From Methanosarcina sp. UBA5 (GTDB taxonomy: Archaea; Halobacteriota; Methanosarcinia; Methanosarcinales; Methanosarcinaceae), in the NCBI RefSeq assembly GCF_002505485.1, contig NZ_DAVG01000066.1, forward strand, positions 1-42,823: DNA of 42,823 bases, in the 5' to 3' direction. The notes under the pieces are model-generated. The model did not search any database. It had not been told where the DNA came from and saw only the letters and a list, made by a program, of their open reading frames with translations. A program made the translations under genes and the position numbers. Every line of letters starts with the position of its first letter. Positions within the stretch are counted from its first letter, which is position 1. Of this stretch, positions 1-8,483 are shown in pieces.

Positions 1-289
1 TATCCTTGTTGTGCTTTACTTTTTTATATCCCCAGTGACCTTTCATCTGGTATTTTTTCTTACCATAATGGTTGTCATTGTACTTGTTCTTATTATCGTA
101 TTTGTGTTTATCATTGTACTTGTTATTGTCATTGTACTTGTGCTTATCATTGTACTTGTTATTGTCATTGTACTTATTCTTGTCATTGTACCTGTTATTA
201 TCAGGAGCCGCACTTGCTGCAGCAGCTGTCACTGACAGTACAAAACAAAATGCTAGCAAAATACCAAGTATTTTTTTCATTTTCAGCAT
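1..289 (-). CDS. Secreted low-complexity repeat protein (C-terminus beyond window)
   Basis: The gene reads leftward and leaves the window without a stop, so only about 96 residues are seen. It opens with a clear signal peptide: a short Lys-containing start, a hydrophobic stretch (ILGILLAFCFVLSV) and an Ala-rich cleavage region ending near AAAASAAP. The mature part is made of hexapeptides of the form KYNDNN or KYNDKH, rich in Asn, Lys, Tyr and Asp, then a basic Tyr/Lys/His tail. Two in-frame ATGs (289 and 280) are possible; GGGGT lies 5 bases before the one at 289. It is probably an exported, charged, unstructured surface or matrix protein. I know no family for it, and its function is unknown. 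Confidence 0.7.
   Translation of the reverse strand, partial: MLKMKKILGILLAFCFVLSVTAAAASAAPDNNRYNDKNKYNDNNKYNDKHKYNDNNKYNDKHKYDNKNKYNDNHYGKKKYQMKGHWGYKKVKHNKD
80..202 (-). repeat. 18-bp coding tandem repeat
   Basis: Six full units plus a partial one follow an 18-base period; the plus-strand unit is close to gtacttgttattgtcatt. Units starting at 116 and 152 are identical and alternate with a second variant. Eighteen bases are six codons, so copy changes keep the frame of the secreted repeat protein. Confidence 0.9.
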
Positions 290-840
290 TTTATTTACCC
301 CAAAACGTTTGTTGTCCATATAGCTTTATTTTTATTATTTTAATTATCTCGCTGACTATTCGCAGCTTGACAATCCTCAATATAAGCCGGTTAAAATATA
401 AACATACTTATATATAAAAATATATAAAAGTATCTCGATTAATAAAATACGGGTTTTAAAAGGTTTAATTAAAAAAATAAAAGTTATAAAAGGTATTATT
501 ATGAAACTGGTTGCTAAAAAAGGATAATTATCAAAACGAAGGTTTTGAAACTTTTATTACATTTATGCCCATAAATAAAACATTATATTCCGATATTACT
601 CTTTTAAAGCCGTATATTTAAAAATAAGTTCATTCTAAACCAATTCTATTCCTAAATCCATAAAGTTTCAGAACTGTTCTTTTGATCAGAAACTCGATTG
701 ACTATTCGAAATATGAAATCCAGAAGAGCAATTTGAGTTTCGGAACCAGTTCATAGGCAACTTTCTAAAAGTAGTTTTCCGTATCAGACTTAAATTTCAT
801 ATAGAAGGGCCTTTTAGTATTTATTGACAGGCGAGTAAAA
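290..840. other. AT-rich spacer, no gene seen
   Basis: This spacer separates the leftward secreted protein from the rightward transglutaminase-like gene, so it should hold two divergent promoters. It is very AT-rich, with TATA-like stretches such as acttatatataaaa near 408-420 that could serve the leftward gene. I see no credible reading frame or RNA gene. Confidence 0.5.
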
Positions 841-1455
841 ATGTATGCTGAAAGCGATAATCTTCAAGACTACCTCAAAAAGAGTGAAGTCATAGACTTT
901 GATAACAAGCTGATTGTTGATAAGTGCCTTGAACTACAGAAAGGCACCGATGACGAAATCAGCCTGATTAAGAAGGTTTACGAGTTTGTTCGGGATGAGA
1001 TTCATCATTCAGGCGATATAGGGGAAATGAGAGTTACCTGCAAGGCATCAGAGGTTCTGGAAGCCGGTCACGGGATATGTTGTGCTAAAGCTCATCTGTT
1101 TGCAGCCATGCTGAGATATTTTGGAATACCGGCTGGGTTTTGTTATCAGAAACTTTCTTCAAGTCAGGACGTTAACACGAAATTCTTGCACGGCTTAAAC
1201 GCAGTATATTTAAAAGATCTGGATAAATGGATAAGATTGGATGCAAGAGGCAACAAGCCAGGCCGTGATGCTCAGTTTTCCATATACGAAGAAAAGATTT
1301 CCAGGGCAGTTAATACAGAGCTTGGGGAAGAAGATAGTCCCGTAATCTTCACAGAGCCCAATTCGACTGTTGTTGAAATATTGAAGAAAAGTAAAGATAT
1401 GAAAGAATTATGGGCGCAGTGGGAGCTTGGGTTGAAAGATTTATTTAAAATTTAA
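841..1455 (+). CDS. Transglutaminase-like (cysteine protease fold) protein
   Basis: A 204-residue soluble protein with the transglutaminase-core signature. The nucleophile region reads GHGICCAKAHLFAAMLRYFG, with Cys80 in the catalytic position by comparison with the usual GVC-x3-A pattern. The His is in FLHGLNAV (His117) and the Asp in IRLDARGN (Asp134), giving a complete Cys-His-Asp triad in the expected order and spacing. There is no signal peptide, so it is likely cytoplasmic. Such domains act as proteases, amidases or transglutaminases; the substrate cannot be told here. It stands alone, ending 66 bases before the convergent phosphatase gene. The family call is firm, the reaction is not. 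Confidence 0.8.
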   Translation: MYAESDNLQDYLKKSEVIDFDNKLIVDKCLELQKGTDDEISLIKKVYEFVRDEIHHSGDIGEMRVTCKASEVLEAGHGICCAKAHLFAAMLRYFGIPAGFCYQKLSSSQDVNTKFLHGLNAVYLKDLDKWIRLDARGNKPGRDAQFSIYEEKISRAVNTELGEEDSPVIFTEPNSTVVEILKKSKDMKELWAQWELGLKDLFKI

Positions 1456-1521
1456 AAATTGACCTGGAGAGCTTCAGAGGATCTTCAGGGAGTTTCGGGG
1501 AGGCAGAGCTAGCAGCGTTTT

Positions 1522-2202
1522 TCAAATCCAGCCTTTTGATTCGAGAAATTCAAGGGCTTCCACGGTTCCATCTCCAAAGGAGGCTCCTGTCACGTAATCC
1601 GCAGCTTTCTTTATTATTTCATCCCCGTTTCCGACAGCGATCCCGAAACCTGAGACTTCAAACATTTCTACGTCGTTTTCCGAATCTCCTATGGCTACGA
1701 AATCTTCGGATTTTAGCCCCATCATGCCTGCAAGTTTCTGAAGGCCAACACCTTTGTTGATTTTCGTGCTTTTGAGATGGATGGCATATTTGGTATCAAC
1801 CATTTCTACGTCCAGATTCTGGGTTTTGAGAAGGTTTCTGGCTTTTTCGAGATCAAAATCCCTCCTGAGGGCAATCTCGGTTTTTCGGTATAAGGGGTCA
1901 AGTTTGGTGAGCTTGAAATATTCGGAAATAAAAGAATAGGCTTTTTCACATTCCTCAAGGCTTTCTTCAAAAGTGCCCTGCAAATCGAAGCGGACAGTAA
2001 TAGCCCCTCCGTTTTCCGCAATTACTGCTCCTTCCAGGCCGATAAGCCTTGATGCCGTCCTTGCATAACATAGAATATTTCCTGTTGCAAGCACGACAGG
2101 AAGTTTAAGAGAACGGATCTTTTTGACGGCCCCCAGATGAAGTTCCCTTTTCTCGCAGGTGATTGTACCGTCGATGTCGGCAACAATAGCTTTGAATTTC
2201 AT
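1522..2202 (-). CDS. pgp: Phosphoglycolate phosphatase, archaeal HAD type
   Basis: A 226-residue HAD-superfamily hydrolase of the size of the archaeal phosphoglycolate phosphatase group (EC 3.1.3.18), which removes 2-phosphoglycolate. Motif I is DIDGT with Asp9 as nucleophile and Asp11 as acid/base. Motif II is the T in ATGN (39-42). The motif III Lys lies near 147-150 in STKINKG, and motif IV is GDSEND (172-177), binding magnesium. A C2-type cap lies between motifs II and III. The ATG at 2202 is preceded on its strand by an AT-rich promoter flanked by an imperfect inverted repeat (2219-2243). Sugar phosphatases of the Cof type are the main alternative; length and motifs favour Pgp. Confidence 0.85.
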   Translation of the reverse strand: MKFKAIVADIDGTITCEKRELHLGAVKKIRSLKLPVVLATGNILCYARTASRLIGLEGAVIAENGGAITVRFDLQGTFEESLEECEKAYSFISEYFKLTKLDPLYRKTEIALRRDFDLEKARNLLKTQNLDVEMVDTKYAIHLKSTKINKGVGLQKLAGMMGLKSEDFVAIGDSENDVEMFEVSGFGIAVGNGDEIIKKAADYVTGASFGDGTVEALEFLESKGWI

Positions 2203-2334
2203 AAAAAAGATTGGGTAAGGGTAGATAAAATATTTCCCTACCCGGCTTTGAATATATTTACCGTTTATTGATCGTTTACTTCAATGACACCGACATCTTA
2301 ATACGCTTGATTCTTACTTCTACTGATCTGCGTT

Positions 2335-3312
2335 TCACTGGTCCGTGAGTCCGTCTGTAGTGACTGCGATAACAGCTTCCCCTTCGGGCAGGTTGGGAGA
2401 GTCCACCAGACGTATAATCCTTTTATCTCCTTTGGATTTCCGCAGATAGAGCCTGAAGGTTGCTGTATGTCCAACTACGTGGCCTCCGACAGGTCTTGTG
2501 GGATCACCAAAGAAGGCATCGGGTTTTGCCATGACCTGATTTGTTACAACCACGCAGGCATTGAATAAATCCCCGAAGCGGAGCAGGCCGTGCATGTGTT
2601 TGTTTAGTTTCTGCTGCCGATCGGCAAGGGTTCCCCTTCCTACGTATTCAGCCCTGAAATGAGCCATAAGCGAATCAACAATCAGCAGGCGAACGGGTTT
2701 TCCCATATCCCGAAGCTCGTTTGCCAGATCTGTTGCAGAGTCCACAAGAAGGATCTGGTGATTGGAATTGTATGCTCTTGCGACATGGATATTCTGGAGG
2801 AACTCTTCTGGGTCAAGCTCCATGCCGTATTTCTCGGAAAGCCCTTTTACCATCTGGGCAATTCTTTCAGGTCTGAAAGTGTTTTCAGTATCTATGATGA
2901 TAACCGAACCATCAAGTCCCCCGTGCTCCCTGTCCATCTGAACATTGACTGCAAGCTGGTGAGCCAGCTGGGTCTTTCCGGAACCAAATTCTCCGTATAG
3001 TTCGGTAATTGCCTGGCTTTCTATGCCCCCGCCCATCATTTCATCAAATTCCGTACAACCGGTCGTCAGCTTGCCTACCATTTTCCGCCTTTCAAGCACG
3101 ACGTCTCCGGTTTCAAACCCTCCTATATCAGCAGCTTGCCTTGCGGCATTGATGATTTTTGCAGCCGTCGATTCCCCGATTTCGGCTGTAGTTGCAAGTT
3201 CAGAAGGAGAGGCTACAGCCACTGCTTCAACGGTGTTAAATCCGGCTTCTTTGAGTTTTTCTGCGGTTGCAGGGCCAACTCCGGGCAGCTCTTCGAGTGT
3301 TATTTCGCTCAT
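2335..3312 (-). CDS. radA: DNA repair and recombination protein RadA
   Basis: Archaeal RecA/Rad51 recombinase that forms ATP-dependent filaments on single-stranded DNA and catalyses strand exchange. The 325-residue protein starts with a helix-hairpin-helix domain (LPGVGPATAEKL, about 7-60), followed by the ATPase core with Walker A GEFGSGKT (107-114), Walker B LLIVDS (about 209-214) and the L2-region sequence VTNQVMAKPDAFFGDP. The frame runs upstream to 3369, but the ATG at 3312 is chosen because AGGAG lies about 9 bases before it and the usual family start MSEITLEELPG begins there. It is a single gene. Confidence 0.96.
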   Translation of the reverse strand: MSEITLEELPGVGPATAEKLKEAGFNTVEAVAVASPSELATTAEIGESTAAKIINAARQAADIGGFETGDVVLERRKMVGKLTTGCTEFDEMMGGGIESQAITELYGEFGSGKTQLAHQLAVNVQMDREHGGLDGSVIIIDTENTFRPERIAQMVKGLSEKYGMELDPEEFLQNIHVARAYNSNHQILLVDSATDLANELRDMGKPVRLLIVDSLMAHFRAEYVGRGTLADRQQKLNKHMHGLLRFGDLFNACVVVTNQVMAKPDAFFGDPTRPVGGHVVGHTATFRLYLRKSKGDKRIIRLVDSPNLPEGEAVIAVTTDGLTDQ

Positions 3313-3463
3313 TACAAGTTCTCCTAAGATGCACATGTTTGTATAAGGTGCATAACAGTTGCTCCACAATGGTTTTGCAGGTATAAATAACTAGAGGGAG
3401 CGAGGTGAAAGTATTCTAAAGCGCCTCTAAAACACGGTTATATTGCTGGGAAACCTAGAAAAT

Positions 3464-3530
3464 AGAGGAAGAAAAAAGAGGGAAAAGAAAAAAGAAGAAA
3501 AGCAGAAAAAAAGAAGGAAAAGAGAGAAAA
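3464..3530 (+). repeat. Homopurine tract upstream of PPAT
   Basis: Sixty-seven bases contain only A and G except for one C at 3503. The tract lies between the radA start and the PPAT gene. Such runs can adopt unusual structures or simply reflect drift; no unit repeats exactly. Confidence 0.7.
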
Positions 3531-3599
3531 TGAGTGAAAATTTCCAAAAAGCCGGAAAAAAACCAAAAATTCTTTTTACTTGGTAGATTATCACCCTTC

Positions 3600-4070
3600 A
3601 TGCCAAAGGTCGCAGTCGGCGGTACGTTTCAGTATTTTCATGACGGGCACGCCAAACTGATTGAAAAAGCATTTGAGATAGCAGAGGATGGAAAAGTCCA
3701 TATAGGGCTTACCTCGGACGAGATGCTAAGTAAAAGCCACAGCGTTGATAACTATGAGAAAAGGAGAACTTGGCTGCTGCAATACATAAAAGAAATGGGA
3801 ATCCCAGATGACAGATATGAAATCACAAAGCTGAATGACCCCTACGGCCCTGCTCTTAAAGAGGATTTCGACTATATAATTGTCTCTCCTGAGACTTATC
3901 CGGTCGCCCTTAAAATGAACCGTGTCAGGGAAGAAGAAGGAAAAAAGCCCCTTAAAATCGTATACGTTGAATATGTAATGGCTGAAGATGGAATCCCGAT
4001 TTCCTCTACAAGGATTGCAAAAGGGGAGATTGACAGGCACGGCAAGTTGAAAAAGAACATTAAGCATTAA
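3600..4070 (+). CDS. coaD: Phosphopantetheine adenylyltransferase, archaeal type
   Basis: A 156-residue nucleotidyltransferase that joins 4'-phosphopantetheine and ATP to make dephospho-CoA, the fourth step of coenzyme A synthesis (EC 2.7.7.3). It carries the cytidylyltransferase-superfamily N-terminal motif GGTFQYFHDGH, with the HxGH element at 14-17, and the C-terminal ISSTRI motif (134-139) that binds the nucleotide. The frame is open from a GTG at 3534, which would add 22 Lys-rich residues encoded partly by the purine tract. The ATG at 3600 is chosen because the conserved fold begins there and the length matches archaeal homologues, though no good ribosome site precedes it. The tail is basic, and the stop lies in a heptamer repeat. 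Confidence 0.88.
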   Translation: MPKVAVGGTFQYFHDGHAKLIEKAFEIAEDGKVHIGLTSDEMLSKSHSVDNYEKRRTWLLQYIKEMGIPDDRYEITKLNDPYGPALKEDFDYIIVSPETYPVALKMNRVREEEGKKPLKIVYVEYVMAEDGIPISSTRIAKGEIDRHGKLKKNIKH

Positions 4071-4082
4071 GCATTAAGCATT
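4058..4082 (+). repeat. Heptamer repeat (cattaag) at PPAT stop
   Basis: The heptamer cattaag occurs three times in a row plus a partial copy, and the stop codon of PPAT lies inside it. Degenerate versions (gttaagcattgagcaataagc) follow to about 4122. Confidence 0.75.
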
Positions 4083-4206
4083 GTAACACGAAGTATTAAA
4101 CGTTAAGCATTGAGCAATAAGCAATTTCACTAACACTAAACAGTTAAAATCTATTATAATTATACTAAAGTAACTATAAATCAGGACAGAGCTATAAAGT
4201 GATAAT

Positions 4207-4539
4207 ATGCCCAGAGAATTTACACCGAAGGACATCGAGATTTTTAACAAGCTTGCTCCTGAAGCCAGAGGAAGCTTAACTTCCAGAGAAGCAGGGCACC
4301 AGTTCCCTTTTATCCTGCGCCCGGTCTCGCACAAGTTTGCCGAGTCATCTGAAGATTTCAGGAAAAGGCTGGAAAGGCTGGACCCTGAGGAACTTGATTA
4401 CCTTGTAGGGCTTGCGCTGGAAGGAAAGGAGGATGTTCAGTCCCTAGACGAAGACATCGAAGAGCTGATTGCAGTAGTTACCGAAAAACTGTCTCCTGAG
4501 AGAGCAAAGAAGCTAAAGGACTTCGTAGGAATTTTCTGA
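4207..4539 (+). CDS. Conserved hypothetical protein (110 aa)
   Basis: A small, acidic, soluble protein that I do not recognise as a named family. It is predicted to be mostly helical, with many Glu/Lys/Leu residues, and has a C-terminal helical half rich in DPEELDYLVGLALEG-like sequence. It has no Cys pairs, signal peptide or membrane segment. It ends 14 bases before the endonuclease IV-like gene on the same strand, so the two probably form one transcript. That is the only functional hint, and a nucleic-acid repair link is a guess. Confidence 0.7.
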   Translation: MPREFTPKDIEIFNKLAPEARGSLTSREAGHQFPFILRPVSHKFAESSEDFRKRLERLDPEELDYLVGLALEGKEDVQSLDEDIEELIAVVTEKLSPERAKKLKDFVGIF

Positions 4540-4553
4540 AAGGACCGTTAAAA

Positions 4554-5387
4554 ATGCCCTCAAAAGAACTACTTTTCGGAACCGGAGGAATACCGAGAAG
4601 CACAAAAGGAACAAGCAGTATCTCAGGTATCAAACAAATTAGGGAACTTGGCCTTGACTGTATGGAGCTTGAATTTGTTCAGGGAGTGCGCATGAGCGAA
4701 GATGGAGCAAAAAACGTCCTGAAAACTGCAAATAACGAAGATGTAGCCCTGAGTGTCCATGCACCCTATTATATCAACCTGAATTCTTATGAAGAAGAAA
4801 AATTAAAGGCAAGCCTCGAAAGGATCTACCATGCTGCAAGGATAGGCAGCCTCTGCGGAGCTCAATCCATCGTGCTGCATGCAGGTTTTTATCAGAAAAG
4901 CAGCAAAAAGCACACCTCTGAGAGCATCTCAAAAGCCCTGAAAGAGCTTACCGGACAGATCCGTGATGAAGGAATCCCTGCAATCCTGCGTCCTGAAACA
5001 ATGGGCAAGCGTACGCAGTTTGGAACGCTTGAAGAAGTGCTTGCTCTGAGTGCAGAAATCGAAGGGGTTATGCCCTGCCTTGATTTTTGCCATCTGCACG
5101 CAAGGGAAGGAAAGGAAAATTCCTACTCCGAGTTCACGAGAATTCTCTCGCGAGTCGAGGAAAGCCTTGGAAAAGAGGGTCTTTCGAATATGCACATGCA
5201 TGTTGCAGGAGTAGAATACGGCATTAACGGGGAAAAGAAACATCTGAACCTGAAAGAATCGGACTTAAACTATCCAGAACTTATGAAGGCCTTAAAAGAA
5301 TTCAAAGCCAGAGGAAGGGTTATACTTGAGAGCCCTATTCTTGAAGAAGACGCACTTATGCTGAGGAAGCTTTATAACGAGATCTAA
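4554..5387 (+). CDS. Endonuclease IV-like TIM-barrel protein
   Basis: A 277-residue xylose-isomerase-like TIM barrel related to AP endonuclease family 2 (Nfo), which cuts DNA at abasic sites using three zinc ions. Likely metal ligands in order are His69 (SVHAPY), His109 (VLHAGFY), Glu148 (RPETMG), Asp177 and His180 (LDFCHLH), His214/216 (MHMHVAG), His230 and Glu259 (ILESP). The Asp-x-His pair of E. coli Nfo (Asp229, His231) appears here as EKKH (227-230), so one zinc site differs. The start ATG follows GAAAGGACC closely. It is co-transcribed with the small upstream gene. Repair activity is likely but a sugar isomerase-like role cannot be excluded. Confidence 0.78.
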   Translation: MPSKELLFGTGGIPRSTKGTSSISGIKQIRELGLDCMELEFVQGVRMSEDGAKNVLKTANNEDVALSVHAPYYINLNSYEEEKLKASLERIYHAARIGSLCGAQSIVLHAGFYQKSSKKHTSESISKALKELTGQIRDEGIPAILRPETMGKRTQFGTLEEVLALSAEIEGVMPCLDFCHLHAREGKENSYSEFTRILSRVEESLGKEGLSNMHMHVAGVEYGINGEKKHLNLKESDLNYPELMKALKEFKARGRVILESPILEEDALMLRKLYNEI

Positions 5388-5628
5388 GTTTGATTTTATT
5401 ATCTTTTTAAAATTTACCTGGGGTGCTCATAGCCCAAACAAAAATGTATCCGAGATTCCAGATAAAACTATCTAATATATAATTCTTATTTTTTGATTAA
5501 GTCTTTTTAGAAAAAAGCTACTAGGTAAAAGAGATTAATATGTACTTGGCGCTGCAAGCACATATTATTCAAGATAATATTAAGGATACATTTTAAGTAA
5601 ATACGATTGAGAAAGCAATTCCCATATT

Positions 5629-5916
5629 TTATGGAATGCCGCTCCAACTGTATTGCTTACCGCTATATTGGTGTTCGCCTTTTTTAGCCTCACGCTTTGC
5701 TAAATACTTTGCCTTGTATTTAATCACCATGTAGACTCCAGCCAGGCCCACAAGAATGTAAACCAGCCTCGAGATAAAAGATCTCTTACCAAATATAGCT
5801 GCTACTAGATCAAAGTTCAGGAGCCCTACAAAACCCCAGTTAATAGCCCCTATAATTGTCAGCAGCTTAGACGGAATGCATAGATTATCCGCAAGTATCT
5901 TATCCATTTTATGCAT
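5629..5916 (-). CDS. DUF378 family small membrane protein
   Basis: A 95-residue membrane protein matching the DUF378 pattern: LTIIGAINWGFVGLLNFDLV, then a second hydrophobic segment LVYILVGLAGVYMVIKY. This gives two membrane helices (about 17-37 and 48-65) with a basic, hydrophilic C-terminus rich in Lys, Tyr and Ser. The frame opens at a TTG (5925), but the ATG at 5916 has GGAGG about 10 bases upstream and is the better start. The family has no established function. It stands alone in AT-rich sequence. Confidence 0.8.
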   Translation of the reverse strand: MHKMDKILADNLCIPSKLLTIIGAINWGFVGLLNFDLVAAIFGKRSFISRLVYILVGLAGVYMVIKYKAKYLAKREAKKGEHQYSGKQYSWSGIP

Positions 5917-6099
5917 CTTTATCAAACCTCCCCATTGAAATAGTGCATTCGCAAAGACAGATCATTTTTTTCTGACTGGAAAAGCCAGGTTTTTGATGGT
6001 CTAGTCATTTGCTCTTATAAGCAATGTTGGAGCTAAGATATTATGAATCTATTCCTTAACCTTGCTATCGGGTGTAAAAATGAATTTTGAAATTATCCC

Positions 6100-6142
6100 A
6101 TAGATCTCAAATCCTATAGATCTCAAATCCTATAGATCTCAA
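6100..6142. repeat. 16-bp tandem repeat
   Basis: The unit atagatctcaaatcct occurs twice exactly (6100-6115 and 6116-6131) and once in part (6132-6142). It sits in the spacer downstream of cbiO and upstream of the DUF378 promoter. Confidence 0.9.
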
Positions 6143-6215
6143 TATACTCAAAAGTGCTATAGTGAAATTAGTGAAATCCAAGAGAATCCCGGAAAATAGG
6201 AGAAAAAAGGAAAAA

Positions 6216-7577
6216 TTATATCTTTAGCGTTTCAAGGCTGTCTTCGGCCTCTTCTAGCCACTGGCAGCCTTCTTCCCTGTTAATCACTCCAACTGTAAAC
6301 TCTATCCCGCTTGTTTCCACATATTCCTTTATTCTCTTGAAGGCATGGTCAACCATCCCACCAGCCGTAAGGATAAGGCAGCGTTTTCCGCAAAGTGCCA
6401 TCAGGATAGATTTGTCTATAACCCCTGAGGAAACGTCCAGCCGGAGTCCATTCTGCTCGGCAAGGATTTTACTCTTTTTGCCCATTGCTCCAACAAAAGC
6501 GATTTCTCCTTCCTCAAGGATTTGCTTTATTTCCGGCAGGGAATAGTTGTCAGTATCATAAATCAGAACTCCACCGGCTTTAATTCCTTTACGCTTTAAC
6601 TCGACAATAGCCCTTCCATTCGGATGTATATGCAGAACTGTGGCGTTAATGGCCTCATAAGGGGACTGAGTCGCATATTCGCCATACATAACCCCAATAT
6701 TCAAGCTATCGCCTTCCCGGACTCTCGGAGGGACATCAACCCACATAAGGTCCAGTGGTTTTAAGGTATTGACAAGTTCGGGTATGGTTTTTGGGGAGTT
6801 CCTTCCATATGCAAGCCCTCTCCTTTCAATTTCGTGATAGATCTCAAGGGTAGTGGGCTGGCGGAGTCCAGCCTTTTTTAGTAGTTCGGGCTCTTTGAAA
6901 ATCTCTACCGGTGTGCCTTGTCCTATGATTTTGCTGTTTGACAGGAGGAACACATAGTCGGACCATCGGTATGCAAGGTCCACATCATGCGTAGAGATTA
7001 TTATGGTGCTTCCTAATTGGTTAAATTCATTTATCAGATCCATAATTTCATCGGCGCCCACCGGATCAAGGTTTGAGAGGGGTTCGTCCAGGATGATCAC
7101 TTCAGGTTCCATCGCCATGACTCCGGCGATTGCAACTCGCTTTTTCTGTCCCCCGCTGAGGTGATGGGGAGGCTTGTCCTTCAAGCGAGAGAGTCCTACT
7201 TGCTCAAGAGCTTGCTGCACGCAAGTCTCGACCCTTTCTTTTGAATAACCCAGGTTTGCCGGCCCAAAAGCTACGTCCTGGTACACCGTGGGAGCAAAGA
7301 TCTGGTCATCGGAATTCTGAAAAACTATTCCTATGGATTTCCTGATGTCCCTTAGCGACTTTGAATCATACCTGAATGGAACGCCGTGAAAAAGAACTTC
7401 GCCCTGAGCTGGTTTAAGCGTTCCGTTCAAAAGCAGGAAAAGTGTAGACTTACCTGAGCCATTCTGCCCTACAAAAGCAACCTTTTTTCCTTTTTTAATT
7501 TCAAGATTCAGATCCTGAACAGCCACTGTTCCGTCAGGGTAAGCATATTTAAGATCCCTGGCTTCAAGAATAATCAT
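6216..7577 (-). CDS. cbiO: Cobalt/nickel ABC transporter ATPase CbiO with extra C-terminal domain
   Basis: The energy-supplying subunit of an ECF-type cobalt or nickel importer. Residues 1 to about 250 form a complete ABC ATPase: Walker A GQNGSGKST (37-45), Q-loop Gln87, signature LSGGQ (140-144), Walker B IILDEP (161-166) and switch His197. At 453 residues it is far longer than usual CbiO (about 270-280). The extra roughly 170 residues (about 280-453) start with a segment like DVPPRVREGDSLNIGVMYGE and continue into an alpha/beta-looking fold with GGVLIYDTDNY and LILTAGGMVDHAF. I cannot name that domain with certainty. It is the last gene of cbiMNQO and starts 11 bases after cbiQ. Confidence 0.9.
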   Translation of the reverse strand: MIILEARDLKYAYPDGTVAVQDLNLEIKKGKKVAFVGQNGSGKSTLFLLLNGTLKPAQGEVLFHGVPFRYDSKSLRDIRKSIGIVFQNSDDQIFAPTVYQDVAFGPANLGYSKERVETCVQQALEQVGLSRLKDKPPHHLSGGQKKRVAIAGVMAMEPEVIILDEPLSNLDPVGADEIMDLINEFNQLGSTIIISTHDVDLAYRWSDYVFLLSNSKIIGQGTPVEIFKEPELLKKAGLRQPTTLEIYHEIERRGLAYGRNSPKTIPELVNTLKPLDLMWVDVPPRVREGDSLNIGVMYGEYATQSPYEAINATVLHIHPNGRAIVELKRKGIKAGGVLIYDTDNYSLPEIKQILEEGEIAFVGAMGKKSKILAEQNGLRLDVSSGVIDKSILMALCGKRCLILTAGGMVDHAFKRIKEYVETSGIEFTVGVINREEGCQWLEEAEDSLETLKI

Positions 7578-7588
7578 AATCTTTTACC

Positions 7589-8371
7589 TCAGACAATAGA
7601 TGCGTTTTTTGTTAGATAAAGAAGTGCAAGAGTAAGGAAAAAATAGGCTGAAGTAAGAAGCAATTCAGGGGCTCCTACGGGCCTGTGTACTTCGAAAAGC
7701 GCCATTTTTCCATCATAACATCTTGAATTCATGGCAAGGAAGAGTTTATCTCCCTGTTCCCAGGAACGGACAAAAAGCGTACTTCCAAGCATGCTCAGGG
7801 AATGAAGAGACCGCCTGAAACTCGAGTACCCTAGCCTTACAGTCTGGGCATACCTGATGGAAAGAGCCATGTCAAGAAAGACGAAGATATAACGGTAAAT
7901 CAACATGGAGAGTTCTATAAAGGCTTCAGGAAGCCTGGAAGCTTTAAGCACTGCAAAAAGCTCGATCATCGGCGTTGTCAGCGCCAGGAAGTAAAGGCAG
8001 CACATCCCGCTTATTGATCTTGCAAGTACCAGCAGGGCAAGTTCAAGTCCATCTTTCCTTACAGATAGAGGATACCCCATAAGTTTGAAGGATAACAATT
8101 CCTGCCCCGAACCTGAGAAGAAGGCAATTATAAGGATACCAACTACTGCAAAACCTAACGGTGCGAGCAAAAGTTTCAGGTATATTTTTAAGGGAGCTCG
8201 GCCGAGAGCAATTGTTGTAAAGCTCATACAGAGGGCTATGAAAAGAGGAGGGACCGGGGATGTGGAAGAGACTCCGACAAGTAGCCCGAAAAGAACTATT
8301 GCCAGTTTCAACCAGTTGTTTCGGTGCCTTAAAGGGCTTATAAGGGCATAGTCATCAAGAATGTTGGTCAT
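7589..8371 (-). CDS. cbiQ: Cobalt/nickel ECF transporter transmembrane protein CbiQ
   Basis: A 260-residue membrane protein, the coupling subunit linking the ATPase to the CbiM/CbiN substrate module. It has several hydrophobic segments and the cytoplasmic Ala-Arg-Gly type coupling regions expected of the family (ARSISGM; RSLHSLSMLGSTLFVRSWEQGDKL; MNSRCYDG). The frame opens at a GTG (8383), but the ATG at 8371 has GGGG about 5 bases upstream and gives the family-like start MTNILDDYA. Cobalt versus nickel cannot be decided from this subunit. Confidence 0.9.
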   Translation of the reverse strand: MTNILDDYALISPLRHRNNWLKLAIVLFGLLVGVSSTSPVPPLFIALCMSFTTIALGRAPLKIYLKLLLAPLGFAVVGILIIAFFSGSGQELLSFKLMGYPLSVRKDGLELALLVLARSISGMCCLYFLALTTPMIELFAVLKASRLPEAFIELSMLIYRYIFVFLDMALSIRYAQTVRLGYSSFRRSLHSLSMLGSTLFVRSWEQGDKLFLAMNSRCYDGKMALFEVHRPVGAPELLLTSAYFFLTLALLYLTKNASIV

Positions 8372-8483
8372 AGGTAACCCCACGGATTGTGGATGAGATT
8401 AAAAATAAATATTAAAAATAAAAGGCAAAAGATAAAAACTTTCCTCCCTTTAAGGAAAGAAACAAACATGGTGGAAGAAGAGA

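Noticed and set aside
80..202. CRISPR array
   Set aside because: The units join directly without unique spacers and encode a regular peptide.
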